Shown: in pieces, positions 44,959-57,850 of the stretch
Position numbering within the stretch: position 1 is the stretch's first letter
Layout of the letters: the number at the start of each line of letters is the position of its first letter
Source: Trichopria drosophilae
Taxonomy: Eukaryota > Arthropoda > Insecta > Hymenoptera > Diapriidae
DNA length: 64,000 nucleotides
NCBI GenBank assembly: GCA_030407085.1
Contig: CM059582.1
Location: 16,721,501-16,785,500, forward strand
Reading direction: 5' to 3'
Program-made: the position numbers and the translations under genes
Notes under the pieces: model-generated
Seen by the model: only the letters and a program-made list of their open reading frames with translations
What the model was told of the DNA's origin: nothing
Databases searched by the model: none

Positions 44959-46578
44959 GTAAGAAACGAGCGTGAGACGACGCGACTTCGAGGGGTCGAA
45001 GGATGGGAATCGTAACGCCACCAATGTAAACACCACGCTCAGTGCCAGATATAATTGAAATGATTTGCGCGGAATGCTCCAAATGCTTAACCAATCGCGA
45101 ATGCGTCAGCTTGCATAGGCTTTATATTTATTTCTTCGAACCAATCAGGAGGAAACGAATCCATTCCTCAAAAATTAAATCTATACAAGTCTCCGAAGGT
45201 CCCTTTTGCCATTTTTCAAAATTTCTACTTGTGTGGATCCATGTAGGGTAGAAACGAGATTGCGGTTCGCTCTGTAAATTATCAGCTAAAATTCTGATAA
45301 CGATATCCACTTAAATGAAGTTTCACGGCATGCTGGTTGTCGTGTCTTCGCGTTCGCGAGGACTAACGTCGAGTAAACTTCCCGTTACCCGTACATTGGA
45401 ACCACCGCACCGTGCCACCGCCACCCAGTACTGGCAAGCCATATTCGAGTACACTGCAGTTCAAGTTTGAAAGTGTCGAAGCTCTACCAACGTCAAACTC
45501 ATAGAGAAAAATTTGTTAACAAACACTCGTGGTACACAAAACTTGGCAATATCAAACCTGCGCATGCCCAAAATAGGTAACAATTAATATAACTTTTCGG
45601 GTTTAATTAAATTTGTTAATTTAACTGGAGGAATATATATTTCACAACCATATTTTACGCAACAAATTATAAAATGTAATTTATGATGGCGGTCATAGTT
45701 GTGATGATTTCGGTGGTGATTGTGATGTTTGAGTCGACGGTAATGGCAATGGACTGAGTGTGATTGGATGATGAGTAATAGATTCACCATCCAAATCTGA
45801 CAACTGGGGCAGTGATAGATATTTAATTTTTCTTGACTAATTGTTTATGAAATGGGTCTTAGTCACTAAGATCTCTTGGAAATGGTAGATCATATGTTGC
45901 ACCTGTTGGTATTAACTAAGTAATCAATACGTCAAAATCCAAAAGGTCTAAAATGCAACAATCGAATGGCTATGACCGTTTAAAAAACAAGCGTTGAAAC
46001 TCCTTTTACATTAATTTTGATTGATATATTTACCTGTTTCGCAACAAAGAGCGATTAAACAAGCGCTTAAAATATTATAGTCATTTAAGAAATGAAAATA
46101 CACGGAAGCTGCTTGATTTATTCAAACCAACCGCTTGATGTAGTGAAGGTCAACGATGCTGAAATTAATCACCGAATGCGGCTGAGTTCCCATCGCACAA
46201 CCGTAATCAGTATCAATTTTCTGTGAAAACTACCATACGACCCAAGGGATGAATATAACGTTCTTTTAGCTAATTTATTTTCATTTCATGTTTGAGAAAG
46301 TTTTTCACGAAACATTCACGATTATTGAGAATAATTTATCAAATATTTGACAACTATATCGTATCAAGTCAAGTCTTATTATCAAGTCTTATACCTATGT
46401 TTTGTTTTTGCATTTCAGTTTGTTTATTCTATAATACATGAAAAATGTGTATGAAATAAATAACTTGGCATACCCTCCTTTATTTCAAAACCACAATTAC
46501 GTTGATTGTCCCGCTCGGGGAAGAATGGTCTCGGCACTTTATTAGCAGATGCTCACTAGTCTAACTAACATTCTGCTT
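44959..46578. other. No gene seen; G+C-richer up to about 45480
   Basis: Short frames only. A GGTGATTGTGATG-type low-complexity patch (about 45680-45760) yields a spurious His-rich frame on the minus strand. Confidence 0.5.
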
Positions 46579-46794
46579 TTATCTATTTTTAAAGCACAAT
46601 AAGATTAGCATATTACGCACAAGATAATATTTTTTGTTGATCTGAGGTAACACGATACGAACTGACATGGGCAAGGCATTAAAAGTTGTTGGACTTTTGA
46701 ATTCCTGATCAATATTACACGAAGAGAGCGTAGATTTTGAATCCTTGGAGAATTTACCTTTTCTAAATACTTCTTCAGCTCTTTTTGAATTCAT
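46579..46794 (-). CDS. Hypothetical 71-residue polar protein
   Basis: ATG on the minus strand at 46794 opens 71 codons. The first 50 residues are hydrophilic (start MNSKRAEEVFRKGKFSKDSK), unlike typical chance frames from AT-rich DNA, which are rich in Phe, Ile and Tyr; the last 20 are basic and hydrophobic. GAAAAG|GTAAAT near 46755 could be a splice donor, making the first 13 codons a start exon. Unrecognised. Confidence 0.2.
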   Translation of the reverse strand: MNSKRAEEVFRKGKFSKDSKSTLSSCNIDQEFKSPTTFNALPMSVRIVLPQINKKYYLVRNMLILLCFKNR

Positions 46795-48065
46795 CAAGAT
46801 TGACGTGTACTTGGGCTAAGCAGAGAAAGATGGAGACAGGTCGAGGGTAAAGAGCAAAGAAGACGGAGCGAGAAAGTACAGGATGGATGGTGTGGGTCGT
46901 TCTCTAATCGATCGTGGCTGTCCACCCTTATCAGGGGTCGGGTCCGTACAGCCACGGATGCTCGGGGGTTGCTGCTTTGCATGGCCGGCAAAGCTCTGCT
47001 CGCCTGACCCCCTTCATCCCCTACCACCACACCGTCACTCTTACCAACCACCTCCCTGTCCGCCGACAACCACCCCCGAAAACCGACCCTTAAAATAGGG
47101 TCGAGACTGCGGCCATTGTTGCCAGATGCCCCGTGCATTTGCATTTTCTCGTGGACTCGCTGAAAAATGAATCCGCTCGCCGTCGAAAGAAAGATGTCAA
47201 GAGGAAACCGATGATAAATACAAGCCTCCTATAAAATGGTAATACGCTACGTTTTACGGTTTGCGACATTGTTTAGATTTTTTGAGCCAGCTACTATGTT
47301 TTATGACTCGAAAGGTGATATTCATGGATAGGTTTTTTGATAAAGAATGGGAACATGGCGACTGCTTGTAACATCTTCCTGAACATGCAGTGTTCTCCTT
47401 TAAAAGAGAACTGATCTGTTTCTTAATAAAAATTGTCTATGACGATTCCAGTGGCGCGATGATCATCAACTGATTGAGGTGTGATTGCCATTGCTATTTC
47501 TTCTATTTATTATCATTTCTCCATCAAATATTATCTTTTATTTACTTCTTACAACTCATATTGAGTCAATCTATGGCTTTTGAAAATTCCAGACATCGAG
47601 ACAAGAATCGAATAGATTCATATATTATCGAGAAAGTAAGTAAATTACTAGATCTTACAATTAAAGTAAACTTTCTCGTGGACTCCATCTGCATTTGAGA
47701 GGACTGTGTTTGATCGCGTCGCACGAAATCCGTATTTACGTAAAGCTTCTGCTCTCCTATTGGTCGGCAACTACGGAATTGCGGTCCATTCGGAACTTGT
47801 GGACACGTTGCAAACAGAAAGCCCTATACTCCGAATATACTCATTCATTATTTCCTTTTCGAAACAGATAATCACTGTAATTAAGCGGATTAGACTCTCC
47901 ACATTTTGCGGTAGAATTTTCCAAAGTATGAACAATATTTCAGGCTGAAAATGAAATGTCGTCGGTAAAATCTTTTCTCAAGATGTAAACATCGAAAAAA
48001 TGGTATCGAGCATTTATAGAGTGATTTTAGCAAAGGACCGAGCGGTCGTAATGGGAATCACTTAC
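46795..48065. other. G+C islands at 46800-47170 and 47700-47830, no gene called
   Basis: Open frames occur on both strands because of composition. CGACCCT/AGGGTCG (47084-47103) makes a small hairpin. On the minus strand GTAAGA near 47044 could be a donor, without a clear acceptor. Confidence 0.45.
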
Positions 48066-48262
48066 GTTGCGAGGTCTGCAGATTTTTCCGTAGACTGTAA
48101 CCGGTGATAGATTTCCGCGCCGGGAAAATTTAATGGAAAAATCCGAGATGTCAGGCACAGACACGTCGGCGATACGTCAGGCCATTTCCAGCCCGGCATC
48201 TCGTCGCACGTTGAAGAAGAAAGTGAAAAGAAGTACGAGAGAGGAGATGGAACGACGAGGAT
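48066..48262 (-). CDS. Candidate exon, 197 nt, unknown protein
   Basis: On the minus strand TTACTTTTATGCAG ends at 48263, a good 3' splice site, and GTAAGT (48065-48060) is a consensus 5' splice site. The 197 bases between are open in one frame in phase 0, as 65 codons plus two bases. The peptide starts ILVVPSPLSYFFSLSSS, then reads TCDEMPGWKWPDVSPTCLCL and ends RLQSTEKSADLA. It lies in a G+C-richer island. A more internal acceptor after TTCTTTTCACTTTCTTCTTC is also possible. No domain is recognised. Confidence 0.2.
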
Positions 48263-49004
48263 CTGCATAAAAGTAACTATTTTCACCTTAAACTTCGTGG
48301 TTTCGATTGAGGTCGCTAAATTGAAGATATAAGCTCGACGCAGCAGAGCATTTGGGGACACTGCGACGTTAAAGTAATTAGAGACGTTTATTTGATTATA
48401 AACGCATCATAATTGCATTTCATATATTAACATATATTTGCATCGCCGAAGGGAGCTTACCAAAGTGATAAGGATAGGGCTACTTGATTTATGGGCGGCC
48501 CTCAACTCTTCTTAGCTGTATGCAAATTATGTTTAGATAGTAAAATGAAAAGTTCAACGATCTTTGGAGGCGAACTATTAACTATTATTCGATCCCTTTC
48601 TAACATGAATTTTATAAAATCCAACAGTGGACTATTAAAGGACAAAAACGTTCCTGTGTATATATTAGTCAAAATATTAATACCTCAGAAATTATATTAT
48701 TCCAAAATATGTTTTGGAGAAATGTCCATGTCCTAAATTGTTATAATTATAAATATTAAGTATGGCGTGATTATTTATTTATACTCCTGTAATGTTAAGG
48801 TGGGTGTGGATCAAAAAGCAAATAAAAAAATCGACAACCAAAAAGCCGATATCTAAAAAACCGATTGCCAGAAAATAGCCAGGTTTTTCCTACACCATGT
48901 ACATGATTTGTTATTTAATGGGAAGAATCAAAAAAATTGAAACATTGACAAAAAACCGACTTGCTCTTTTGAATATTTTGCAATTAGGTTTTAAGACATG
49001 CTTG
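48263..49004. other. No gene seen
   Basis: Mixed composition falling to AT-rich. GAAAAAACCGA/AAAAGCCGAT-like words recur near 48820-48960. Confidence 0.5.
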
Positions 49005-49236
49005 CACTCAAAAAACTGTTCTGGTTAAATAAGACCGTACTATTTTTTCTGGTTATAATAACCAGAATTGTGGGTAGTTTAATTAGAACAGTAATTGGTT
49101 TAACAATATGTCTAGTTAAACCAACAATATTTCTGGTTATACCAACCAGAATTCTGGTTATTTTAACCAGAAAAAATAATAAGGACTTATTTAATCATCT
49201 GTTCTGGCTATTTTAACTATTTTTTTTTTCTGAGTG
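49005..49236. mobile_element. 232-bp MITE with TIRs of at least 45 bp
   Basis: 49025-49069 and 49150-49194 are inverted repeats matching at about 40 of 45 positions, including TATTTTTTCTGGTTATAA. The outer ends CACTCAAAAAAA and TTTTTTTCTGAGTG also mirror each other. CTGGTTA/TAACCAG words recur through the interior. A frame at 48998-49216 is a by-product. Confidence 0.88.
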
Positions 49237-52200
49237 TGTGAAATGGGTTTACTCTACTTTTAGTAAATTGTACGTGGTATACAGTCCATCGCAAATTAAC
49301 GATAGTAAATCTTTCTACTCTGGCCTTTTCTCCGTGTATTTAATAAACAATCAGATTAGATTAAAAATGTTTCAATGAAAATAAAACATTTAAGTATTTA
49401 CAACGAAATTTAATTTCGATGCCTTTCGTTTTAATCTGTACCGTCGGAAGACTGCTCTGATATATAGTAGAAATAAATCGGATCACTTAAGATTAGATGC
49501 AGGAGTATATACAGATTTATGATATTTAGTAATAGATTTTATTATATCAATTGATATACCAAAGGTTAAACTAAAAAAAAGTGACAACGGTTATCCGCGA
49601 CGATTCATTTGCATCTATTATCTGTTTGTTTTTTTACAACTAGATAAACTTGAAAAACTTTGTAAGTTTAATGTTTGGTTAGGATTAGGATTTGTTAATT
49701 TTTATTGGAATACAATATTTGCTTTTACTTTTGTATATTGCCGTGTACAATAAAGAATTGATTATTATTATGATTATTGACTCTATCGCACAATATTTCT
49801 GTCAGGAAAACCCTGTTTTCTTACCCTTCTAATTATAATGATAAATTATTAGTTTTAAGTGAACCGTTGTAAAAAATAGTAACTTTGTAAATAATAATGT
49901 AAAAGTTATCACTTAAAGTTGAAAACTTTACATGGCATATGAGCAACATATCAAAATACTTCTTAGCTGGACACCGATCAATATATTTAATGCATGTGTA
50001 GATTACATGATTGATTGTACATACCGGATAAACTTAGTTAAACTAAAAATTAAAGGCGGATTAGTACGATTTCGAAAAAGAAAATTAATGTACATATTTG
50101 TATATGATTTTATACAAATATCATTTGTAATTGTACAAGATTTGTCTCTATAAATGTATGTAAAAGTGTAAATAAATAAATGTATAATATGCATTTTTGT
50201 ATATGTTCAAACCAACGTAGACAAATATTTTTACGTTAATTTTTCGCTCGCATTGGTTATTAAGAAGCAGTCCTTCAATATTAATATTTTTTGCGATCAT
50301 AGTGACTAAAAATATAAATGATACATTTATGCTATAAGTGCACGAAAAACATTAAATAATTGGTACTACTAACTAGATAGTGGTTAGATGTTTTTAGTTA
50401 ATTTTACATTTTTAGTAAAATTGTTATCGCAAGTTTTCCATTCATACTATAAAATATTACTTACATTTACAAATTGTACAATTACACGTTTTTACCAGTT
50501 AGTTTTTAATTATTGGAGACAGATTAGTAACATATTGTTTAAATGAATGTAAGATATACATGGTATACTTATTTATGGTCGCTGATTTAATTCTTACTAT
50601 AAGTAAAGTTTTATATGTATTCATTTCTTTTATTTTCTGTGGAAACAGAAGAATCTTTTATTAAATCGTTGATTAATATTTACTATTTTTAGTTAATTAA
50701 CCGTCACACAAAAATCTATTAGTTATTACTTAATTACCATAAGTTTGTTTTAAAATGATGCAATGTCATTACGTGGATTAAATTATTAATATTAACATAC
50801 AAATTTTTAAATCTGGTTACTTATTAACTTATTACGTAGCAATTTAGAACTTAGAATGTTAATACAAAAGTATTTAGATTTTATGTCGACCGCAATTACA
50901 ATTTGACGTATATTTTTTAAACTGTTTTCAATGGTATATATAATATGCACTCATATAGAATTCGAAATTAGAACAAAATCTGTACATAAATAACAATAAA
51001 CAATTTCACAACAAAATTCTTGTAATATACTTGTGAAGACATTTATTTCTATTTTATACTATTATAAAGTAAGAAAATAATTTATATGTTACTAGTGAAA
51101 TTGTGAATATTGTAACTGATGTGTTGTTAAATATAAATGACTAAATATTTACCCTACAGAAAAACTTTTTTTGCTGGCTTACAAAATCAAATGTTTATAC
51201 ATTAAAAAATAAGAAATGTTGTATTTGTGGTACGCTAAAAAAGTTACGAATGAAACAAAGTGTTTTTATATATCATTTTATCACAGGGCTTTTTCACTAA
51301 AAATAACTAAAAGCAAAGTATTGTTTAGTTTTTCATGTCATTTTTTTCCTAACATATTTTGTGTTATTAAAACTCATTATGTTAAATTATTATTCAGTAC
51401 ACTTTCTTAATGTGTACATAATCACAAACTATAAAAATCTGTACGAAATATTTGTTCTGATTAAAGTAAATAATGTTTACATTAGGAATTTATTAAGTTT
51501 TTCATGAAAATTGCCTCTTGAAAATTTAATAACAGATATATATTTAGTATAAGCGTTTTCAATGGTTTCTCTTCGTTTCGAGTTTATTTATACGACAATA
51601 ATTAATTTATTAATTGAATATTCATAAGTCATATAATTTAGCATTGTCTTGTACTCAAAAATATATTTTGTGTAAAAATTATAGAAATTTTCCGAAATTA
51701 AGGTGCGGCGGAGGTGGATTCCGAAATAAATACTGAAGTATTAAAGAAAATATTCGGTACTTTTCGGATGAAAGGTTCAGTAATATTTCGTAGAAAGTAT
51801 TAAATAATTAAGGTATATAGTTGATTAACAAGTCAAAAATAAGGATATCATCTCATACTTCAATATGTAACATACGAACAAAATTAAATTAAAATACACA
51901 TTTTTAATGAGTACTTTGTTCCTAGATTGAAAAAATAAAAAATCAAAATAATCCAATCAGTTTTTTTTTTATTATTATTGAAAAATACTGTTGACAATTA
52001 CAAAATTTGTATTAATCTATCTGAAAAAAATGCTTTTGACTCTTTGAACAATTCTGAATCATTAATGTCGAGGTTTTCTTAAAATGCATATTTTCGTAGT
52101 TAAAAAATGTCAGAAATTTTTGTTCAGGAACAAAGATTATTGGATTCTCTGAATAATTCTGAATAACAATATATTTTATGAATTTTATTTCTAATGTACG

Positions 52201-53473
52201 TATTTTCGGGGATAAAAATGCAGACAATTTTTAACATTTCACATTTGTTATCTCCGAAAACATGCGTTTTACGAAAAAATTTCAAAATAAATTTTTTTTT
52301 TCCTTTTTTATGCAAAGAATTTAACAATTTTCCGGGACGAAAACTTTAAACTTCCATTTGTTGATAATAATACGAGGGGCCTGGATAGATGATTATAATT
52401 TTTCGTTTTTTTTATTCAGTCTATAAACAAAATTGAGCAGGAGGAGGAGGTGGTAGAGGAGATTATTAATATTTTCATTATCTGTTCACGAATTAAAATT
52501 TTCAAGTTTATAATACATAGGCACTGCTGTATTTACAATAATTATTGTAAGTTACATAGTACATATTATAAGTTATAAAACAGACATTGTAAATAATACT
52601 TATTGTTAATAAATGTTGTTATTTATTTAATGCTTAATTATTACTACAATAATATAAAACATGCGAGGGTGAGATTAGATCACTGATATTATCATTACAG
52701 TTATTATAATATGAATATAATTTAAATATAATCACCTTAAAGCAAACTAGATTATAAACAAAAAATTGATATATTAAAACCAAAAAATGTGATGTTAAAC
52801 AAATTATCTTCAATCGTGAGCCATAAATGTTTCAATGAGAAAGAAAAACACTTTAAATCTGAAATGTTTAAATTAATATAATAAACTTCAAATTTGTAAT
52901 TAATACATAATTAAAAATGCAATTTTCATAATAACTAATAAATGCATACCGTTTAAACCAAAAATATCCATCACTGTTGTAGATTTTCAAATGCGGTCTT
53001 GAACTTGTGGACGCCTCTCGAATATGTCGATGAACTATCGCCATGGCGAAATGCAAAGTAGCGGCAATAAATGCAGAACCCTTAATTTATCGACGACTAA
53101 CGTGTGGCGGCATCTGTGGAACATTGCGCACCGAACACGATATCATGGACAATTATTTCTGTCGGTATAGTAGTTCGAAATTGTCCAGAGATAAGGGGGA
53201 GGGTTAGGGTTAAGCAACGGAGGGGAAGTTCGGAAAGGGTTGTCCAAAGTACAGCCTGTTCTTCATCCCCTCGGCATTCTATTCTTGTGAGTGGGACCGC
53301 AGAGTTCAGGAACGTACATAGCGAAAATCAACGCTAATTTAGGGTGACGGAAGACTCCATACTATATTTCCGTTGTAACCATAAAAATAAAAGAAATAAT
53401 TAAATTGATTTTGGTTACAAATTTATCTAGTATGAATTCGAAGCAAAGTTGTGTTAAAATCAAATATAATTTT
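49237..53473. other. AT-rich stretch, no gene seen; G+C-richer patch at 53000-53340
   Basis: This is the emptiest part of the window. The patch at 53000-53340 is open for 78 codons from GTG (53104-53337), without support. Confidence 0.6.
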
Positions 53474-53516
53474 CGTTTAAATTAGGTAGAAAATGCTTGT
53501 AAACCTAATTTAAACG
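53474..53516. repeat. Perfect 13-bp-arm hairpin
   Basis: CGTTTAAATTAGG (53474-53486) and CCTAATTTAAACG (53504-53516) are exact inverse complements. The right arm with its following ACGTCATTTAAA has a relative at about 54475-54500, so it belongs to the degenerate repeats of this region. Confidence 0.8.
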
Positions 53517-53807
53517 TCATTTAAACTAAATTTCATAGATTGTTATTGTGATTAGTTTGCATAAGTCATAATTAGAAATGGTTTTTATTCTTTCACTACC
53601 GGAAAATGGTAGTTTAACAGAAATATTTAATATTATAATACTAAGTTTCCAATTACATAAAAAGTACGTAAAATGGAGTATAAATTACGTTTAAAATAGT
53701 TTTGAACAGTTTCAAGTAATGCGGCAAGTAAAATATTTTTTCAAGATACCTCAAATAAACTTCATCCATCCATCCATCGTTAATTTATAATTTTCTTTTT
53801 TTTTAAA

Positions 53808-54760
53808 TAGTAGAACATTTTGTCTGTAGTATACTATTTATAAACCAGATATTAAATATTAAATAAAATATTTTCATATAAACAAATCACATATTAGCCA
53901 TGTTTGTATTTTGCATTATAAACTTCAATAAAAGTTAAAAGAAAGTATATCTTTTTTACCAAATTATAGTTACATAAAGTATGTATATATGTGGTATAAA
54001 TAACGTTTAAATTCGTGTAAAAAATAAAATATGTTTTCACAATCTGTGAAATATAATTCAACAATACAATCAATAATTGCGAGCACTTCCGTTTTTTAAA
54101 TCGTGCAGATCATTTTGTATGGAGTATATTACTATATCTACTGGAGAATATAACTATTTTTAAACCAAATGTTAACCCCGTTTTTATTTGGCATTATAAA
54201 GTAAAAGAAAAATGTTATGCAAACCAATACGCTCGATAGATAAATGTTGATTAATTAAATATGTGTAACAATTATCCATGGGGTGATCATACAACATAAT
54301 TAAACTCATGTTTATTTTTTTTTATTGTGTGCACAGTGAAAATATTCCATTTTAATATAAACATTATGTAAACGTTAAAACTGCGGCGTAATAACCATGT
54401 ATATATTTTTTATCATAAACTGTAATAAAAGTTCCATTTAAATGAAAGATAGTATTTGTTACTGGTTTTTTTTAAACCTATTTCAAACGTCATTTAAATT
54501 GTATTTAAAATATGTATAAATTTTGTATAAATGTCGTATAAAATAGGTTTACTAGAGTATCAGACATTATTGAAGTTCAAATTCGAAATGATTTTGATGC
54601 AGCATACAAAATAAGTTATAACATATTCAATAACTGGTGTAAAACATTATTTTATAATACGTAAATTATACGTTTACAATACACTCAATAATTTATCATT
54701 CATTCCTTTTTTATAAATCTACAATCGTCTTGTATGGAGAAATCTGATAAATTAAATAAA
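53808..54760. repeat. Degenerate satellite-like array, about 300-bp period
   Basis: ACATTTTGTCTGTAGTATAC at 53815 aligns with ATCATTTTGTATGGAGTATA at about 54109 and with CGTCTTGTATGGAGAAATC at about 54724. An 80-bp segment at 54061 (ACAATACAATCAATAATT) recurs at 54676 (ACAATACACTCAATAATT), 615 bp or about two periods away. AAACTTCAATAAAAGTT (53920) and AAACTGTAATAAAAGTT (54417) belong to the same family. Indels make the period uneven. Confidence 0.65.
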
Positions 54761-54819
54761 TATTTACTGGATATTTTATTTTCATAACCAATTCAATAAC
54801 GTAACATAACTTGAGTAAT

Positions 54820-55260
54820 TCCTAATCATTTTCAAGGTCAAAGCATGTTAAAAAATATATCAAGAAATAGTAGTTACGCAGATGATGCTTGAAATTCCGA
54901 CAAAGGTCAACTCCTAACCTAACCTCAATCAGTCATCATCATTTTCGAATTGAACGATGAACACAGCATGTGAGGTCAGATATAGGGTATATTTGAGGTT
55001 CGTCGAAGGTTAAATATAGCTAAATATATTAACTTATACTAATCTAACCTAATCCCAACCTAACGCAACCTCAGTCATTCATGATCATTTCAAAGTCAAA
55101 GCAAATTGCACGTTACACTTTTAAGGAAATACATGAAATATTTCAAGGTGATGTGGAGGTCAAACAAGGGAAAGATATTAACATACACCAAACCTAACCT
55201 CAATATAATCAGAATAATTTTTATCTAACACAATCATCACACTAATTGAAAGTGAAATGC
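54820..55260. repeat. Degenerate array with CCTAACCTAACCTCAA motif, about 140-bp period
   Basis: CCTAACCTAACCTCAA at 54913 has relatives at about 55055 (CCAACCTAACGCAACCTC) and 55192 (AACCTAACCTCAAT). ATCATTTTCAAGGTCAAAGC at 54826 has relatives at about 54938 and 55084. About three to four units are visible. Confidence 0.7.
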
Positions 55261-56372
55261 ATTTTAAAATACTTTAATCCACAATTTATACTCATGTCTG
55301 TTTGAATGCTACTGCAATTGCTCGAGACATTTTTCCATACTCTGCAATCCTCATTAAAACTATATTTATTGTTATATACAATTATCATTTACGAATACTG
55401 AAATAATCTGTTACATTACTACTTCAAACCGTTTCTAAACGATATATTCACGTAGAAATCACATATTAATTACGTTTAAATCACATTTAATTACTTTCGT
55501 GCCATTTTCGAACTACATTTACACTAATTTTAACCTTCAATAAAGTTCAGTGATTGGCAATACATAATTTGCCTTTATTGTAACCCTTTGAAACTTCATG
55601 TTAATCCAGGCTACCAAATTTGAGGTGCGTAACTTTTCTGCCTCCCTCGCACATGATTTTATTGCTTATCAGGTGGTATCAATATATTATTTCTACTAAA
55701 ATAGTGTTTGTTTTGCTCCACAGATAATAGAACAAAAAATAGGACAGTAGTTACGGTCGAAAAGACACCCTGCACCCAAGGCGCGAATAGCAATGGCTGA
55801 TTAGGCATTAACATTCAAATTTTGCGTAGCGGCGCGGCGCTGCAGTTTCAATTGACAATTTGCATGGATAAAATTTGTAGTTCTCTTACGTTCAAACTTG
55901 ACGAAGTCGCAAGGTTACACCTGACTAATTGAAGATGTCGTCGAGACTTGAGAGAGCTCCGACAGGCATCACGAAACTTGCGGAACCGCAGACGGCGCTT
56001 TGCATCGAAAACTCCAATGGCTCCGAAACGGATTAATTTGGCAAATTGAACGTTCTTCCAACGAGTCCGTTAATTCGGTACCGCGAAGCTTAGCGAACCT
56101 GTTACCATCCTTTCCATCAGGGTGTATTAGGTGCTCCGAGCCCTGCACTCGTTACTTCGTTACATCATCGTTTCATCTTTTATGCGACTTTTCCATCTCG
56201 TATCCTTCTGATGCTCCATTTACTCTTGCTTTCGTCACTTGACTGAAAAGTATCAGGATCCGATGGATTGCTTGTAATCAATTAGCTAATATTCCAAACA
56301 ACTGGTATAGTCTCTGTCTAAAAGTAAGTCAACGCCAGTTCATGCCTACTAGTTCAGTGGATAATAGTTGGG
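55261..56372. other. No gene seen; G+C island at about 55740-56220
   Basis: The island is open for 81 codons from TTG (56000-56242) but lacks ATG and splice support. Confidence 0.5.
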
Positions 56373-57850
56373 ATAAGCCGAAATTACAGAATAAACATAC
56401 CCATCAGCAATTTACATAGAGCAGCCATTGCCACTGCGAGAGTTTGTAATGACATTGGTTACTGGTACCCCATCACAGTCTGCAACCATTGAAACAAGCT
56501 GAAAATATTATTTTATGTACGTCTTTTCGGTGCGTAAAGTATACTTGTGCGTAAAGTAAACTTTACGCACTCGATTACACTTTACGCACGAAAAAGCCGT
56601 ACGTAAACAATATTTCAGCACACGTGTGTGTGTGTGTAAAGTTCTTTACGCATACGCCCTTGTATCGAAAACTACTATTAGTTATGGGAGAGTACTTTAA
56701 AACACTAGATATTGACATAACCATCATCAAGCCCCGAGTCCAGTTACTTTAATATAAGACTGATTGTGAGTACAATAAAATTAGTCACTTTTCCTTTAGA
56801 TTGGGTTGTAACAAGTAAAATAAGCAGAAGATAAAATTTGTCATGATGGAAGGAAATAATTAAATCCTTAGACATTAACATAATCATCAGAAATTTAGAA
56901 AGACCATCCAATAACATTGGTTAATAATGTTGGTTCTTGTACCTTTAAATTGTAGTCCCTAACAAATGAAATAACCGGAAATTACGGTTTCAGTGATGGA
57001 AGAATACAATTAACCCGTAGTTATTTATATATAACCATCATCAATTCCTTGATACCAGTGACTGATCTATTAGACTGGTTAACAATTGAGATAAGCGGAG
57101 GTTATGGTATTCAGGAATGGTCGTAAAACTGAGCACCAGACATTACCATAACTATCAGCCATTTACAAATACTGGACATTGTGATGATTATATTGGATAA
57201 AATTGATTTCCTTTCCTCTGAAATGGACCACAAGAGATAGAATGAGCTAAAATTACGGATGTTATTGATAAATTAACGACAAATTCATTTTCGTAACCAT
57301 CAGCAATTCCTTGATATCAGATATTCAAATGCTAGATTGAGCGCAATAAAATTGGTTACTTGTGCTCTCAAACGGATACTAACAGTTGGGTTAAGCGGTG
57401 TTTAGTAATGGAAGTAAATGCATTGAGCAATTTATATCAACAAAACCATCAGCAATTATTTAAAGCCACTTATTCTACTACTATGCTGGGGTGTAATAAA
57501 ATTGGTTATTTCTGGTCTGAAACGGACAGTAACCGTTGGAGTAAGCGGAAAAGACTTCTTTTACAGTTTCAAAGAAATAAATTCAGCATTAGATATTTCG
57601 ATACCCGTCAGCAATTTACAGAGTTTTGTCAAGACAATTCCCTAATGTCGGTCATGGTTCTAATTATACGTGCAATGAAACTGGTTGCATTACTGCTCAA
57701 TGTGACTATCACATTTGGAATAAACGGCAATTACCTTTTAAATGAAGGGAGGAAACCAATTATGCAGTAAACATTGACCAGACTATCAGTAAATGATAGA
57801 AGCTAGTCATTGCAATTAGAGACTTCAGGAAATAAAATCGGGTATTTGTT
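56373..57850. repeat. Degenerate satellite-like array, about 150-bp unit, about 9 units
   Basis: Three landmarks recur in fixed order. AACCATCAGCAA-like words start at 56399, 56720, 56882, 57033, 57150, 57295, 57444, 57603 and 57781. ATAAGCGGAA-like words are at 56373, 56820, 56971, 57091, 57242, 57391, 57541 and 57720. ATAAAATTGGTTA-like words are at about 56450, 56774, 56929, 57205, 57345, 57493, 57672 and 57828. Most spacings are 145-162 bp; one unit is 117 bp because the third landmark is deleted. The gap between units 1 and 2 is enlarged by the insertion at 56524-56595 and its flanks. A frame at 57360-57770 runs across two units because 150 is a multiple of three. Confidence 0.88.
56524..56595. 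repeat. GTGCGTAAAGT fold-back interrupting the 150-bp array
   Basis: GTGCGTAAAGT and ACTTTACGCAC (56547-56570) are perfect inverse arms with a two-base spacer. TTTTCGGTGCGTAAAGT (56524) and ACTTTACGCACGAAAA at the other end form an outer pair. A (GT)n run and another TTTACGCA follow to about 56651. It is related to the cluster at 42393-42624. Confidence 0.85.

Noticed and set aside
45584..45790. His-rich 68-codon minus frame (HHNHHRNHH-type)
   Set aside because: Produced by a GTGATG-like low-complexity patch and begins at an unsupported start.
46795..47144. 116-codon minus frame in a G+C island
   Set aside because: A plus-strand frame overlaps it and the sequence is Pro/Ser/Arg-rich noise typical of G+C-rich non-coding DNA.
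48998..49216. 72-codon hydrophobic plus frame
   Set aside because: Lies almost entirely within the inverted-repeat element at 49005-49236.
54913..54928. CCTAACCTAACC as a telomere
   Set aside because: Only two or three units, interstitial, and embedded in a degenerate 140-bp array; a motif of insect repeats rather than a chromosome end.
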